A stretch of DNA of 64,000 nt from assembly GCF_004362055.1 (NCBI RefSeq), contig NZ_SNXB01000011.1, positions 62,001 through 126,000 of the forward strand. Direction: 5' to 3'. The notes under the pieces are model-generated. The model was not told where the DNA came from. It made no database searches and was given only the letters and a program-made list of their open reading frames with translations. Below are positions 16,338 to 25,189 of this stretch, in pieces. The stretch is from Flavobacterium sp. 245 (lineage in GTDB: Bacteria > Bacteroidota > Bacteroidia > Flavobacteriales > Flavobacteriaceae). The translations under genes were made by a program, and so were the position numbers. How positions within the stretch are numbered: position 1 is the first letter of the stretch; the number at the start of each line of letters is the position of its first letter.

Positions 16338-17456
16338 TTAAATAAAATTCAGTGTTTCAATTTCAGATAAATCAACATCAAATTTTACAAAAGTCGCTGG
16401 AAATCCCTTTTTTATTTTCCCTAATTGATCTTGTAAACCTATTGCGCTTGCCACTCGGGAAGTTGCCATTTTTATAGCTTCATCCGTCGAAACATTTAAA
16501 TATTTATAAGCATTTTGAACTGCTTCCTGCATTGATATGGAGGCGCCTGCTAAATTACCTTCATTATTTCTGTAAAAACCATCTTGTAAATGCGCATCAA
16601 AATTGTCCCATTTAAAGCTTTCGACTTTGCGTCCTAAAAAGGCAGCGTCACTAATTAAAAACAATTTATCCTGTTTTAATTTGTATGCCACTTTTGCTGC
16701 TGCATAATCACAATGTGCTCCGTCTAAAATAATTGGCGCGTAAACATTCTCATTTTCAAATACCGCCCCAACCAAACCTGGCTCACGATGCCCAAATTGG
16801 GTCATTGCATTAAACAGGTGCGTAACTAATTTTATTCCTTTTGAAAAATAATACTGTGCTTCTACATAGGTCATTGTCGAATGGCCTGCCGATATCACAA
16901 TGCCACTTTCCAATAGCATATCCAATTGTTCATCGCTAAAACATTCTGGTGCAATTGTGATTACTTTTATAACATCTTTCCCTAACCGAATAATTTCTTC
17001 AAGCTCTGCATTTGTGGGCTTACGAACCTGATTTATACTATGCGCACCACGCTTTAAAGGATTTAAAAACGGGCCTTCTAAATGCATTCCTATTACGCCG
17101 TTATTATGTTTTTTTCTGTAATTGCGAACAGCCTCAATTCCTTGAAGAATTGTTTCGTGAGAAGATGATATTAAACAAGGAAGTACTTGAGTCGTGCCGT
17201 ATTTAAGGCTCGCATTGTAAATATCCTCAATTGCTTCTTCGGTAGGAGTCTGACTAAAATAAAGCTTTTCTCCACCATTTATTTGAATATCTATAAAACC
17301 TGCCGCAATGTGTTTTCCCTGCAAATCAATTGTTTCAATACCATTTGGAATTTCCCTTTGAATTGAAAGAATCTTTCCATTTTCAATAATAACGGCATTA
17401 TCAGTAATGATTTCATCACCGGTATGTATAACTGCATTAATTATTGCTTGCTTCAT
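16338..17456 (-). CDS. nagA: N-acetylglucosamine-6-phosphate deacetylase
   Basis: NagA converts GlcNAc-6-P to GlcN-6-P and acetate in the cytoplasm. The 372-residue protein has the amidohydrolase layout: GFIDIQINGG near residue 56, the metal ligand Glu in MHLEGPFLNP near 126, ISAGHS near 190, HLFNAM near 212, the substrate motif DGAHCD near 245, and the catalytic Asp in LISDAAF near 268. The first metal motif reads DIQINGG where many homologues have HxHG. It is the last gene of the minus arm and receives GlcNAc-6-P from MurQ encoded on the plus arm. Confidence 0.95.
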   Translation of the reverse strand: MKQAIINAVIHTGDEIITDNAVIIENGKILSIQREIPNGIETIDLQGKHIAAGFIDIQINGGEKLYFSQTPTEEAIEDIYNASLKYGTTQVLPCLISSSHETILQGIEAVRNYRKKHNNGVIGMHLEGPFLNPLKRGAHSINQVRKPTNAELEEIIRLGKDVIKVITIAPECFSDEQLDMLLESGIVISAGHSTMTYVEAQYYFSKGIKLVTHLFNAMTQFGHREPGLVGAVFENENVYAPIILDGAHCDYAAAKVAYKLKQDKLFLISDAAFLGRKVESFKWDNFDAHLQDGFYRNNEGNLAGASISMQEAVQNAYKYLNVSTDEAIKMATSRVASAIGLQDQLGKIKKGFPATFVKFDVDLSEIETLNFI

Positions 17457-17593
17457 TTTTTATATTTTTTTACTATTTATGAATCAGATATTGCTAAAGT
17501 TTTCCCGCCACTAATTTGCTTCGCCTGTTCACTATCACTCGGTTCGTGGAAAAAAATCAATTTAATCCTTTTAATCTGTGGCTAAGCTTTTTT

Positions 17594-18898
17594 CTAATTA
17601 TTGATTTGTTTCCAAATTTTGGCACTAAAATCATCTTTATACATTAATCTGTTTGTGCGGGTTGGATTAACGCGATTGGTCAGAATAATTAGAAACCTGT
17701 TGTTGTCTGGATTCATAAAGAAAAAAGTTCCTGTAAAACCGGTGTGTCCAAAATCATTTTCTCTAAAAAACTCATCCGGTTTTCGTTTGTCAAAACCAAG
17801 TCCGCGGTAGATTCCCTCTTTGGCGAGCGGTGAATCTCTAAACTCTTTTACCACTTTAGCTTTTAGAATTTGTTTTCCCTTATACTTTCCATTATTCAAC
17901 AACATTTGGCAAATAACTGAGATCGATTGTGCATTCGCAAATAAACCTGCATTACCAGAAACGCCACCAAAAATCGCCGCTGCCTCATCATGAACATAAC
18001 CTTTAATGGTGTCTTTTCTAAAGAAATTATCCAATTCTGTTGGCATTACATTTTCTTCCGAAGTCCATTTTAAAGGATTATATCCAATTTTTGTGATTCC
18101 TAATTCTGTATAAATTTCTTTTGTTAGTTGATCTAATTTCAAACCTGTTTTAGCTTCGATCATTTGTTTTACTAAAAGCAAATTCAGATCGCTGTAAACA
18201 TACTTTCCTCGTACATTGGTATTTGCACTAGCAATTTGATCATAAACTGTTTTATAAAATTCTGGATTTAACCACATATTTTTATAAATCTGAACCCAAT
18301 TTTCTTTCGGCACAAAAGAAAGATAATTGGCATCGTAAACAATGTTCTTGTTTACATACATCGTGTCAAACAAATCAGGATAATTGTCTGATTTATCTTT
18401 GCTTAACAAAGGCGAACCATCGGGCGTTGAAAGCAGACTTTGATAAAAAGTGATACTGGCTTTTAATCCTGAAGTGTGCGTTAACAATTCAAACAACGTC
18501 AAATCGGCAATTGGCGTGTTTTTATAAACCGCAACCAAATCTCCTACTTTGTCGGTAAGCTTTATTTTATCTTCCCCAACTAAACGCATCGTTACAAGAG
18601 TTGCTCCCAAAACTTTAGACATAGAAGCCAGATCGTAAACATCATCTGATTTTACAGGCTGTTTTTTCGAGTAATCATGAAAGCCATAATTTTTCGAAAT
18701 AAAAACAGCATCCTTACTGCCGACAATAATCTCAGCTCCCGGAAAAAAACCTTTTTCAAGCGCATTCGTCATCATCGAATCGATGTAAACTTCATTTCGT
18801 TTTACATCAAAAGATTGCTTCGAATTTTTCTGCGAATAACTATTTGTTCCGAAAAAAATCAAAGAAGCAATTATAATTTTGGCACTAATATTTTTCAT
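17594..18898 (-). CDS. Exported serine hydrolase, AmiE-like (beta-lactamase fold), muropeptide locus
   Basis: The 434-residue protein starts with a signal peptide (MKNISAKIIIASLIFFGTNSYS). The catalytic SxxK is in YDLASMSKVLG near residue 92, the Tyr motif in VYSDLNLLL near 241, and HTG in GHTGFTG near 393. It is a close paralogue of the C-terminal domain of the NagZ fusion at 40451; both share the phrases GYVHD, AAA, GLGFDKR and GHTGFTG. In Bacillus subtilis the MurNAc locus includes AmiE (YbbE), a beta-lactamase-family N-acetylmuramyl-L-alanine amidase, so the same role is inferred. It starts 4 bp after GH20 ends. Confidence 0.85.
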   Translation of the reverse strand: MKNISAKIIIASLIFFGTNSYSQKNSKQSFDVKRNEVYIDSMMTNALEKGFFPGAEIIVGSKDAVFISKNYGFHDYSKKQPVKSDDVYDLASMSKVLGATLVTMRLVGEDKIKLTDKVGDLVAVYKNTPIADLTLFELLTHTSGLKASITFYQSLLSTPDGSPLLSKDKSDNYPDLFDTMYVNKNIVYDANYLSFVPKENWVQIYKNMWLNPEFYKTVYDQIASANTNVRGKYVYSDLNLLLVKQMIEAKTGLKLDQLTKEIYTELGITKIGYNPLKWTSEENVMPTELDNFFRKDTIKGYVHDEAAAIFGGVSGNAGLFANAQSISVICQMLLNNGKYKGKQILKAKVVKEFRDSPLAKEGIYRGLGFDKRKPDEFFRENDFGHTGFTGTFFFMNPDNNRFLIILTNRVNPTRTNRLMYKDDFSAKIWKQINN

Positions 18899-18902
18899 AT
18901 TT

Positions 18903-21407
18903 CTATGGATTAATTCTTAAGTCCTGACTTGCCATCAGCGGTTCGTTGTTTGTTCCCGTAATGACAATTTTCACTGCTTTTACTGGTTGTTTTGGATAGA
19001 TTGACGCGTTTCCGTAATCAAAATCATCTCCTTTTATAAAATCAATTCCGTTATAAGAGTATTCAACATAACCATTATTAATGATGAATCTTGGGTGATG
19101 CGGAATCCCAGTTAACACATCAATTTTAGAAGAAGTTACAGGATTATTAAAAGTATATAAAATCCAGTCGCCATTTGCACAGGGAACATCGGTACGCAGA
19201 TAACTTTCGATATTATAATCTTCTAAATTTTTAATTGCAAATTTAGGATTTTCGGCCATCGACGACGTCACTTTTACTTCCGGCTCTAAATAAGGCGAAC
19301 AATTGAAATTTACTTTTGCAGCTGATGCTGTAGCCTCTTTATTTTCAACCGTAAAATCTAAACGATACGTGTTTTTTTCATTATAATTCTCAATTACAAA
19401 TCGCAAACGAGGTTTTGATTTCAGCGTTTTTTCTTCTGGGAAACTCTGTATTAATTGATCATTTTCAAAAAGTGAAACCGTTCTCACAACGCCGTTGGCA
19501 CTTCCATCTGTTGTTGGATTAAAGGCTAAATACCAAATGCCATTTTTATCAACGTGTTCCGAAATATTCTCTGAAATATTCAAAACTTCTACTTTTGAAG
19601 TATTCCAATTAGCAACAGACAGTTTTTCTGCTTTTATTGCCGGGCTGGCCACATCTTCATTAAAAAAAGTACGGAACATATAGTCTTCGTAATCCTTTGT
19701 TTGAATTGGTTTTGTATATAAAGCCGATTGTCTTGTTGGCTCGTTTCCTTGCGCATCATAACGTACAATCGCACCTTCATAAGGTGGCGTTACGGTAATC
19801 GTTCCGTTTTGATAAATTGCTGTTGGAGGAAAATCTCTAAAAGCAATTCCCATATTCGCCAAACGCTGTAAATGACTGTGTGTTAATCTTCCGTAAAAAT
19901 CCTCCCAGTTTTTATCTTCTTTTTTAGACCATCCAATTTCAGATAAAGCACTGATTCTCGGATAACTTTGGTATTCTACAAATCGTGTTGGGCGATCTAA
20001 ATATTCGCTCCACAAAGCGCCCTGAACTCCTTTTATCAATTTCTGCTGTTCTGGCGTCAAATCATCATTTGGAATTGGCTCAAATGAATAGGCTCTTTTG
20101 GTATCTGTAATCGCGGCCCAGCGATGACCGCGTTCGTTTTCAGACTGTGCCATGTCAAAATAGGCATATTGTCCCGGCATCATAATGGTTTCATATCCTC
20201 TTTTCGCCGATTCAATTCCGTAGCTTATTCCCTGCCACGCAGAAATTAACGTATTCGGATTTATTTCTCCGCCTTTTAAGATTTCATTCCAACCATCCGT
20301 TTTTTTATGGTATTTATCTACAATTGCTTGAACTCTTCTAAAGAAATAATTCTGAAGCTGAAAACTGTCTGTAAAACCTTCTTTTTCCATTAAAGCACGG
20401 CATTTTGGGCAGTGTTCCCAATTGGCTCTGTTTACCTCGTCTCCCGCAACATGAATATATTCGAAAGGAAACATTTCTGAAAATTCTCTTATAATAGAAT
20501 CTAAAATTTGGTAATTTTCTTCACGTCCTACACACCAAACATTTTTTACTTCTCCTTGAACACTTTTGAGTTCCTGACTTATAGCACATCCAATTTCTGG
20601 ATACGAAGCTGTTACCGCACGCGAATGTCCCGGAATTTCAATTTCTGGCATTACCGAAATTCCTCGAGCCGATGCATACGCCACTACTTCTTTCATATCG
20701 GCTTGTGTATAAAAACCGCCGTAACGTTTGTCTCCAGATCCGTAAGATGGCAATAAAACTTCTCCCGGTCCTCTCCAGGCTCCTTTTAAAGTTAAATCTG
20801 GCATTGATTTGATTTCGGCTCTCCAGCCATTATCATCTGTTAAATGCCAATGAAAAATATTCATTTTGTGCGCTGCAAGCCAGTCGATATAATTTTTAAC
20901 GGTTTGTTTGTCAAAAAACTGTCTTGAACAATCGAGCATCATACCACGCCATTCAAAACGGGGATAATCTTCTATTTTTACAAATGGGATACTTCCTTTT
21001 TTAACGTCTTTTGCAGAAGAAATTTGTAATAAAGTCTGCAATCCGTTTAAGACTCCGTTCGAAGATTTTCCTTTTACCAGAATTCCTTTTTTGTTGATAG
21101 TCAATTTATAACCATCATTTGGAAGATTCATTTTTTCATCAACCAAAAATGCAACAGTATTTTTTTTATGTTTATTTCCGATAGAAACAACTGGGCTAAT
21201 TCCTGTATATTTTGAAAAAGAAGCCTTTATATAATCGGCACTTTTTTCTGCTTTTTTGTCTACAATAATTTGTACCGATGACGGAATAACAAATGCTCCT
21301 TCTTTTTGTTCCACTTTTACCGGTTTCGGAATTATATCAAGTTTCTGTGCTTGCAGACAACTTAAAGAACTCAGAAAAATGGCTATCAGCAATACACTTT
21401 TTTTCAT
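18903..21407 (-). CDS. Beta-N-acetylhexosaminidase, GH20
   Basis: This exported enzyme removes terminal GlcNAc or GalNAc. The 834-residue protein has a signal peptide (MKKSVLLIAIFLSSLSCLQA), a GH20b-type domain to about residue 150, then the TIM-barrel with MMLDCSRQFFDK, HWHLTDDNGWR and the catalytic Asp-Glu pair in HVAGDEVNRANW near residue 321. The C-terminal third has a chitobiase-type domain and a beta-sandwich resembling F5/8 discoidin modules. It overlaps no neighbour but is spaced by 4 and 12 bp within the minus arm, so it is co-transcribed with the GHL10 and AmiE-like genes. It probably trims GlcNAc from glycans or glycan-strand ends outside the cytoplasm. Confidence 0.95.
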   Translation of the reverse strand: MKKSVLLIAIFLSSLSCLQAQKLDIIPKPVKVEQKEGAFVIPSSVQIIVDKKAEKSADYIKASFSKYTGISPVVSIGNKHKKNTVAFLVDEKMNLPNDGYKLTINKKGILVKGKSSNGVLNGLQTLLQISSAKDVKKGSIPFVKIEDYPRFEWRGMMLDCSRQFFDKQTVKNYIDWLAAHKMNIFHWHLTDDNGWRAEIKSMPDLTLKGAWRGPGEVLLPSYGSGDKRYGGFYTQADMKEVVAYASARGISVMPEIEIPGHSRAVTASYPEIGCAISQELKSVQGEVKNVWCVGREENYQILDSIIREFSEMFPFEYIHVAGDEVNRANWEHCPKCRALMEKEGFTDSFQLQNYFFRRVQAIVDKYHKKTDGWNEILKGGEINPNTLISAWQGISYGIESAKRGYETIMMPGQYAYFDMAQSENERGHRWAAITDTKRAYSFEPIPNDDLTPEQQKLIKGVQGALWSEYLDRPTRFVEYQSYPRISALSEIGWSKKEDKNWEDFYGRLTHSHLQRLANMGIAFRDFPPTAIYQNGTITVTPPYEGAIVRYDAQGNEPTRQSALYTKPIQTKDYEDYMFRTFFNEDVASPAIKAEKLSVANWNTSKVEVLNISENISEHVDKNGIWYLAFNPTTDGSANGVVRTVSLFENDQLIQSFPEEKTLKSKPRLRFVIENYNEKNTYRLDFTVENKEATASAAKVNFNCSPYLEPEVKVTSSMAENPKFAIKNLEDYNIESYLRTDVPCANGDWILYTFNNPVTSSKIDVLTGIPHHPRFIINNGYVEYSYNGIDFIKGDDFDYGNASIYPKQPVKAVKIVITGTNNEPLMASQDLRINP

Positions 21408-21419
21408 GCTTTTTATCTT

Positions 21420-22901
21420 TTATTTTATTGTAAATTCTATAGGAGTACTTTCTGTCTGTGTCTGACTTAAAGCGGAAACGGCGTAGATATACTGCTCCAA
21501 ATCAGCGTTTGGAATTTCTAATTTTGTTTCAGTTGTTACATAATAAATATTGACTGGATTTGAGAAATCGGTTATTTTTCCTTTTTGGAATTTATAAATA
21601 ACAAATTTCTTATCACTAATTCCTGCCTTCCAAGTCAATGATGCATTATTGCCTTTTTTTGCCATTACCGCATTTGTTGGCGGTTGTGGTTTTATTCTTG
21701 TAATTCTGCTCGCTTCGGGCGTTAAGGCAATGTATTTATATGGTTTTTGAATAAGAGGATTTCGCAATGTATCTCCTTTCTTAAAGAATGAATTTGCTGT
21801 AAAATGCATCGAACCATCTATTTGAGGGATTTTTCGAATCATTTCAATCTGCTTTACAATTTGATCAGGATTTCTCCACTCTGGCTCTTTGGCCGTATTC
21901 GAAATCTTATAATCACCGTGGCCCACGTAAACATTTGCTCCATATTTGTGTTCGGCCCACCATTTTGCCAAAACTTCAAAATTGGCTCTGTCAAAACCAA
22001 TGTGCCAATACAATTGCGGGCTAACATAATCAATCCAGTTTTCTTTTTGCCATTTTAAAATATTGGCATACAAATCGTCATAATTGGTTGCTCCTGCTCT
22101 GGTGTTAGAACCTTGTGAATCTTTAGCAATATTTCGCCAAACGCCAAAAGGTGAAATTCCGAATTCGACTTCTGGTTTATTGGCAATTATTGTATCTCTG
22201 ATTTGTTTGATAATCAAATCGACATTGTCTCTTCTCCAATCGTCTTTGTCTTTAAACTGACGTGGTTCTTTAGCGAAAGCTTTTTCATCGGGAAACTCCT
22301 GTCCTTCAATTTTATATGGATAAAAATAATCATCCATGTGAACGGCCTGAATGTCATAATTTCGAACTATTTCACCTACTACAGAAGCAACAAAATCTCT
22401 GGTTTCTTTATAACCCGGATTAAAATATCTTGATTTTCCGTATGTTAAAAACAATTCCGGTTTCTTAAAAAATAAATGCGTTTTAGTCAATGCATCTTTT
22501 AAAGTGTCTTTTTGTACACGATACGGATTCAGCCAAACATGAACATTCATTCCTCTTTTTCCTGCTTCATCAATCATCATTTGTAATGGATCAAATCCCG
22601 GAGCAACGCCTTGAGTTCCGGTTATCCAATGTGATGCCGGTTCTTTTGTTGATTTGTAATAAGCATCAGCCGTTGGGCGAATTTGAAAAATTACAGTGTT
22701 TAGATTGTTCGATCGCAAATTATCCAAAATCGTGATCATTTCAGCTTTCATCTGCTTGTCTGATAATCCTGGTTTTGAAGGCCAATCAATATTGTCTACA
22801 GTCGAAATCCATGCACCACGCATTTCTCTTTTTGGAGATTCCTGACTGAAAAGTCTCGTTTGAAACAGCATTATCAGGATTATGATTTTTAGGCTTTTCA
22901 T
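21420..22901 (-). CDS. GHL10-family glycoside hydrolase-like protein (DUF187), DigH-related
   Basis: The 493-residue protein has a signal peptide (MKSLKIIILIMLFQTRLFS), then MRGAWISTVDNIDWPS, FQIRPTADAYY, HVWLNPYR, VHMDDYFYPY and YVSPQLYWHIGF, all characteristic of the glycosyl-hydrolase-like 10 barrel. A C-terminal Fn3-like domain starts near residue 405. As I recall, E. coli DigH (YddW) of this family cleaves denuded peptidoglycan strands. Together with NamZ, NagZ and MurQ in this locus, a peptidoglycan substrate is the best guess. It ends 12 bp before the GH20 start. Confidence 0.88.
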   Translation of the reverse strand: MKSLKIIILIMLFQTRLFSQESPKREMRGAWISTVDNIDWPSKPGLSDKQMKAEMITILDNLRSNNLNTVIFQIRPTADAYYKSTKEPASHWITGTQGVAPGFDPLQMMIDEAGKRGMNVHVWLNPYRVQKDTLKDALTKTHLFFKKPELFLTYGKSRYFNPGYKETRDFVASVVGEIVRNYDIQAVHMDDYFYPYKIEGQEFPDEKAFAKEPRQFKDKDDWRRDNVDLIIKQIRDTIIANKPEVEFGISPFGVWRNIAKDSQGSNTRAGATNYDDLYANILKWQKENWIDYVSPQLYWHIGFDRANFEVLAKWWAEHKYGANVYVGHGDYKISNTAKEPEWRNPDQIVKQIEMIRKIPQIDGSMHFTANSFFKKGDTLRNPLIQKPYKYIALTPEASRITRIKPQPPTNAVMAKKGNNASLTWKAGISDKKFVIYKFQKGKITDFSNPVNIYYVTTETKLEIPNADLEQYIYAVSALSQTQTESTPIEFTIK

Positions 22902-22931
22902 AAGTACTATTTTTGGTTCGTTTTTGATGAT

Positions 22932-22959
22932 CCTAACAGGTTTTTTAAAACCTGTTAGG
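22932..22959. repeat. CCTAACAGGTTTT palindrome, copy 1
   Basis: This is a perfect palindrome with 13-bp arms (CCTAACAGGTTTT and its complement) around TT. It lies in the 152-bp gap between the GHL10 and phosphoesterase genes, with copy 2 beside it. Confidence 0.9.
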
Positions 22960-23015
22960 TTTCTAATTGATTTCTAAAAATTATAATAAGACTTGAATTT
23001 GATCCTTCTATAATA

Positions 23016-23042
23016 CCTAACAGGTTTTGAAAACCTGTTAGG
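23016..23042. repeat. CCTAACAGGTTTT palindrome, copy 2
   Basis: CCTAACAGGTTTT-G-AAAACCTGTTAGG is perfect apart from the central base. It begins 12 bp beyond the stop codon at 23054 and could attenuate or stabilise the transcript. Confidence 0.9.
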
Positions 23043-23053
23043 ATAACCAATAT

Positions 23054-24889
23054 TTATTCCAGTAAAAAAATCCCGCCTTCTATAAGCGATGCCCAAACTT
23101 GTCCTTTTCCATCTAATGTAAAACCATTAATGCTTGAACTTCCGAGATTAATTTGTTTTATAATTTCAAATTTAACAGCATCTACAATTACCACTTCTCC
23201 TTTTCGGCTTCCTACATATATCTTATTGTTCTTTTCTAATATTCCTGCAGGGTTGTGTTCATAACCCCATTTTAAATCTAAAACTTTAGTTTGGTTCACA
23301 AAACTTTCTTCGGTCAATTCAATATCATCGTTAAGCGGAACTCTCACAAGTTCACCATCCATTGTTTTGCCATAAAACCATTTTCCATCCTGGCTTTTAC
23401 CCATTGATTCTCTAATTTTCCATTTCTGAGTTCTTAAAAGCGTTTTACCCGTTTCAATATCTAAAACGGTTAAGAAGCGTTGAGGCGTAACAAAATAAAG
23501 TCTTTTTGTGGTTGAAACCATATTGACATTTCCAGCAGAATATAGGATTTGTTTATCATTTCCATTATTCCATTTCCAAATCAATTTTCCTGTATTTTTA
23601 TCCAAACAATATACATACGAATCCCAAACTCCAAAAATTATTTTATCGCCTTGAATCAACGGAATTCCCTGTGAATACGACGTTGGTAAATTATTTTGCC
23701 AGATTACTTTTCCGCTTACAGCATCTGCACAAATAAACGCTGTAGAACTCGCTGTATAAACTCTATTGTTTTCTGCAATTGGCGAACCGACCAAAACGCC
23801 ACCAACAGGAATTGTCCATTTTTGTTTTCCTGATTGAGTGTCAAAACCTTCCAGATTTCCTTCAATAGTACCTATTACTAAATTATTTTTTACAATTATT
23901 GGTGAAAAATAAATTGAATTTCCTGTTTCCGTTTTCCAATTCAGCGCTTTATTTTTCAGATTTATAGATTTTATTTCGCCTATAGAATTTGTAAAATAAA
24001 GATTCTTTTTATCAAATGCAGGAAGAGAGTAAATCGAGGCAATATCTTTTATAAAAGGAGATTGCATTACCAAATCATCTTTTGGTATTTCAATTTTAGA
24101 AGGTTTTGACGGAACTGAAAATTTAAAAACTCCCGGTTTATCAAGTTCTTTTTGATAGATACTAATACTGTCGTTGCTTATAATTACTTGATTATAACTT
24201 TTCGTTTTTCCGTCAAGCGAAGTAATTGATGTTCCCATTAAACCGCTCAAACCTGAGAAATCATATTTTCTTAAAGTGTGTCCGTGACCACAAAAAGTAG
24301 CAACTGTTGGATATTTTTCTAAAACAGAAAGTACTTCTTTATAATTGCTGACACTGTTATCTAACGGATAATGTGCAAAATTCAAAACCTTTTTATTGGT
24401 ATTCTTAAGACTGTCTTTTAGGGTTTTATCTAGCCAAAGTACATCTTCGTGTTTTACAAAACCATCTCCCATTTTCATATAAGGTCCACACGGAAATCCT
24501 ATGAAAACATAATCGCCTTTTGAAAATACAAATTTATCTTCACCAAATATTTTTTTATAAGTTAAACCAGCGCTTTCACTCCAGTTCGTTTCGTGATTTC
24601 CTGAAACCACATAATAAGGCTTTTTCAATTTAGAAAGTATTGAATGTACTTGTTTTAGTTCATCATCGGCACCACGATTGGTTAAATCTCCGGTTACAAC
24701 CACAAATTCAAAATCTGAATCATTGATTTCTTTTACAATATTTTGTAATAAAAAGTCATTGTCATTTCCTACTGAAACATGCAGGTCAGTAAGCTGTACA
24801 AACTTGATATTTCCTGATTTTTCTGCATTCTGAGAAAATCCGGAAACGACTATAAAAAGCAATAATATTCTTAAAACTAGATTTTTCAT
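23054..24889 (-). CDS. Calcineurin-like phosphoesterase fused to a PQQ-type beta-propeller, exported
   Basis: The 611-residue protein opens with a signal peptide (MKNLVLRILLLFIVVSGFS). The N-terminal domain has the metallophosphatase motifs LTDLHVSVGND (DxH), VVTGDLTNRG (GDxx), VSGNHETNW (GNHE), NFAHYPL and CGHGHTLR. From about residue 285 a PQQ-like repeat domain follows, with W/G-rich blades such as GKQKWTIPVGG, GKVIWQN and GKLIWKWNNG. The substrate is unknown; within this operon a sugar-phosphate or lipid-linked phosphate ester is conceivable. The propeller may be a binding platform rather than a PQQ enzyme. Confidence 0.85.
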   Translation of the reverse strand: MKNLVLRILLLFIVVSGFSQNAEKSGNIKFVQLTDLHVSVGNDNDFLLQNIVKEINDSDFEFVVVTGDLTNRGADDELKQVHSILSKLKKPYYVVSGNHETNWSESAGLTYKKIFGEDKFVFSKGDYVFIGFPCGPYMKMGDGFVKHEDVLWLDKTLKDSLKNTNKKVLNFAHYPLDNSVSNYKEVLSVLEKYPTVATFCGHGHTLRKYDFSGLSGLMGTSITSLDGKTKSYNQVIISNDSISIYQKELDKPGVFKFSVPSKPSKIEIPKDDLVMQSPFIKDIASIYSLPAFDKKNLYFTNSIGEIKSINLKNKALNWKTETGNSIYFSPIIVKNNLVIGTIEGNLEGFDTQSGKQKWTIPVGGVLVGSPIAENNRVYTASSTAFICADAVSGKVIWQNNLPTSYSQGIPLIQGDKIIFGVWDSYVYCLDKNTGKLIWKWNNGNDKQILYSAGNVNMVSTTKRLYFVTPQRFLTVLDIETGKTLLRTQKWKIRESMGKSQDGKWFYGKTMDGELVRVPLNDDIELTEESFVNQTKVLDLKWGYEHNPAGILEKNNKIYVGSRKGEVVIVDAVKFEIIKQINLGSSSINGFTLDGKGQVWASLIEGGIFLLE

Positions 24890-25189
24890 GTGTATTTTTT
24901 TTATTTATTGAATCGTCTTTTAAATTATATTGTGGTTACGTTGTGTAAGATGCACTGCTGTATCTCTCTACGATACGTATTTCTGAAAAAGTCCTTTTAA
25001 AAAATACCTAACAGGTTTTGAAAACCTGTTAGGATAGGTAACCAACCTAATTTTATGCGTTACTTGATGTAAATCGCAACACACAATCTCTTTCTATATT
25101 TTATTTTCATTTTTAGATAAAAAACTACTGTGCGCCTCTACGAAAACCTTTGTCCCTATGAATCTCTGAATCTTTGAACCTTTGAAAAA
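24890..25189. other. Gap between the phosphoesterase and dehydrogenase genes, rich in dispersed repeats
   Basis: The gap has no gene. It holds the palindrome at 25007, a TACGTTGTGTAAGATGCACT stretch related to the hairpin at 44883, a GTGCGCCTCTACG fragment near 25133, and AATCTTTGAACCTTTG-type repeats near 25165. Confidence 0.6.
25007..25033. repeat. CCTAACAGGTTTT palindrome, copy 3
   Basis: This 27-bp palindrome is identical to copy 2. It lies between the dehydrogenase and phosphoesterase genes. Confidence 0.9.

Noticed and set aside
16338..21407. Reading the locus purely as a chitin-utilisation locus
   Set aside because: No GH18 chitinase is present, while NamZ, MurQ and a NagZ-type GH3 point to MurNAc; GlcNAc polymers remain possible as an extra substrate.
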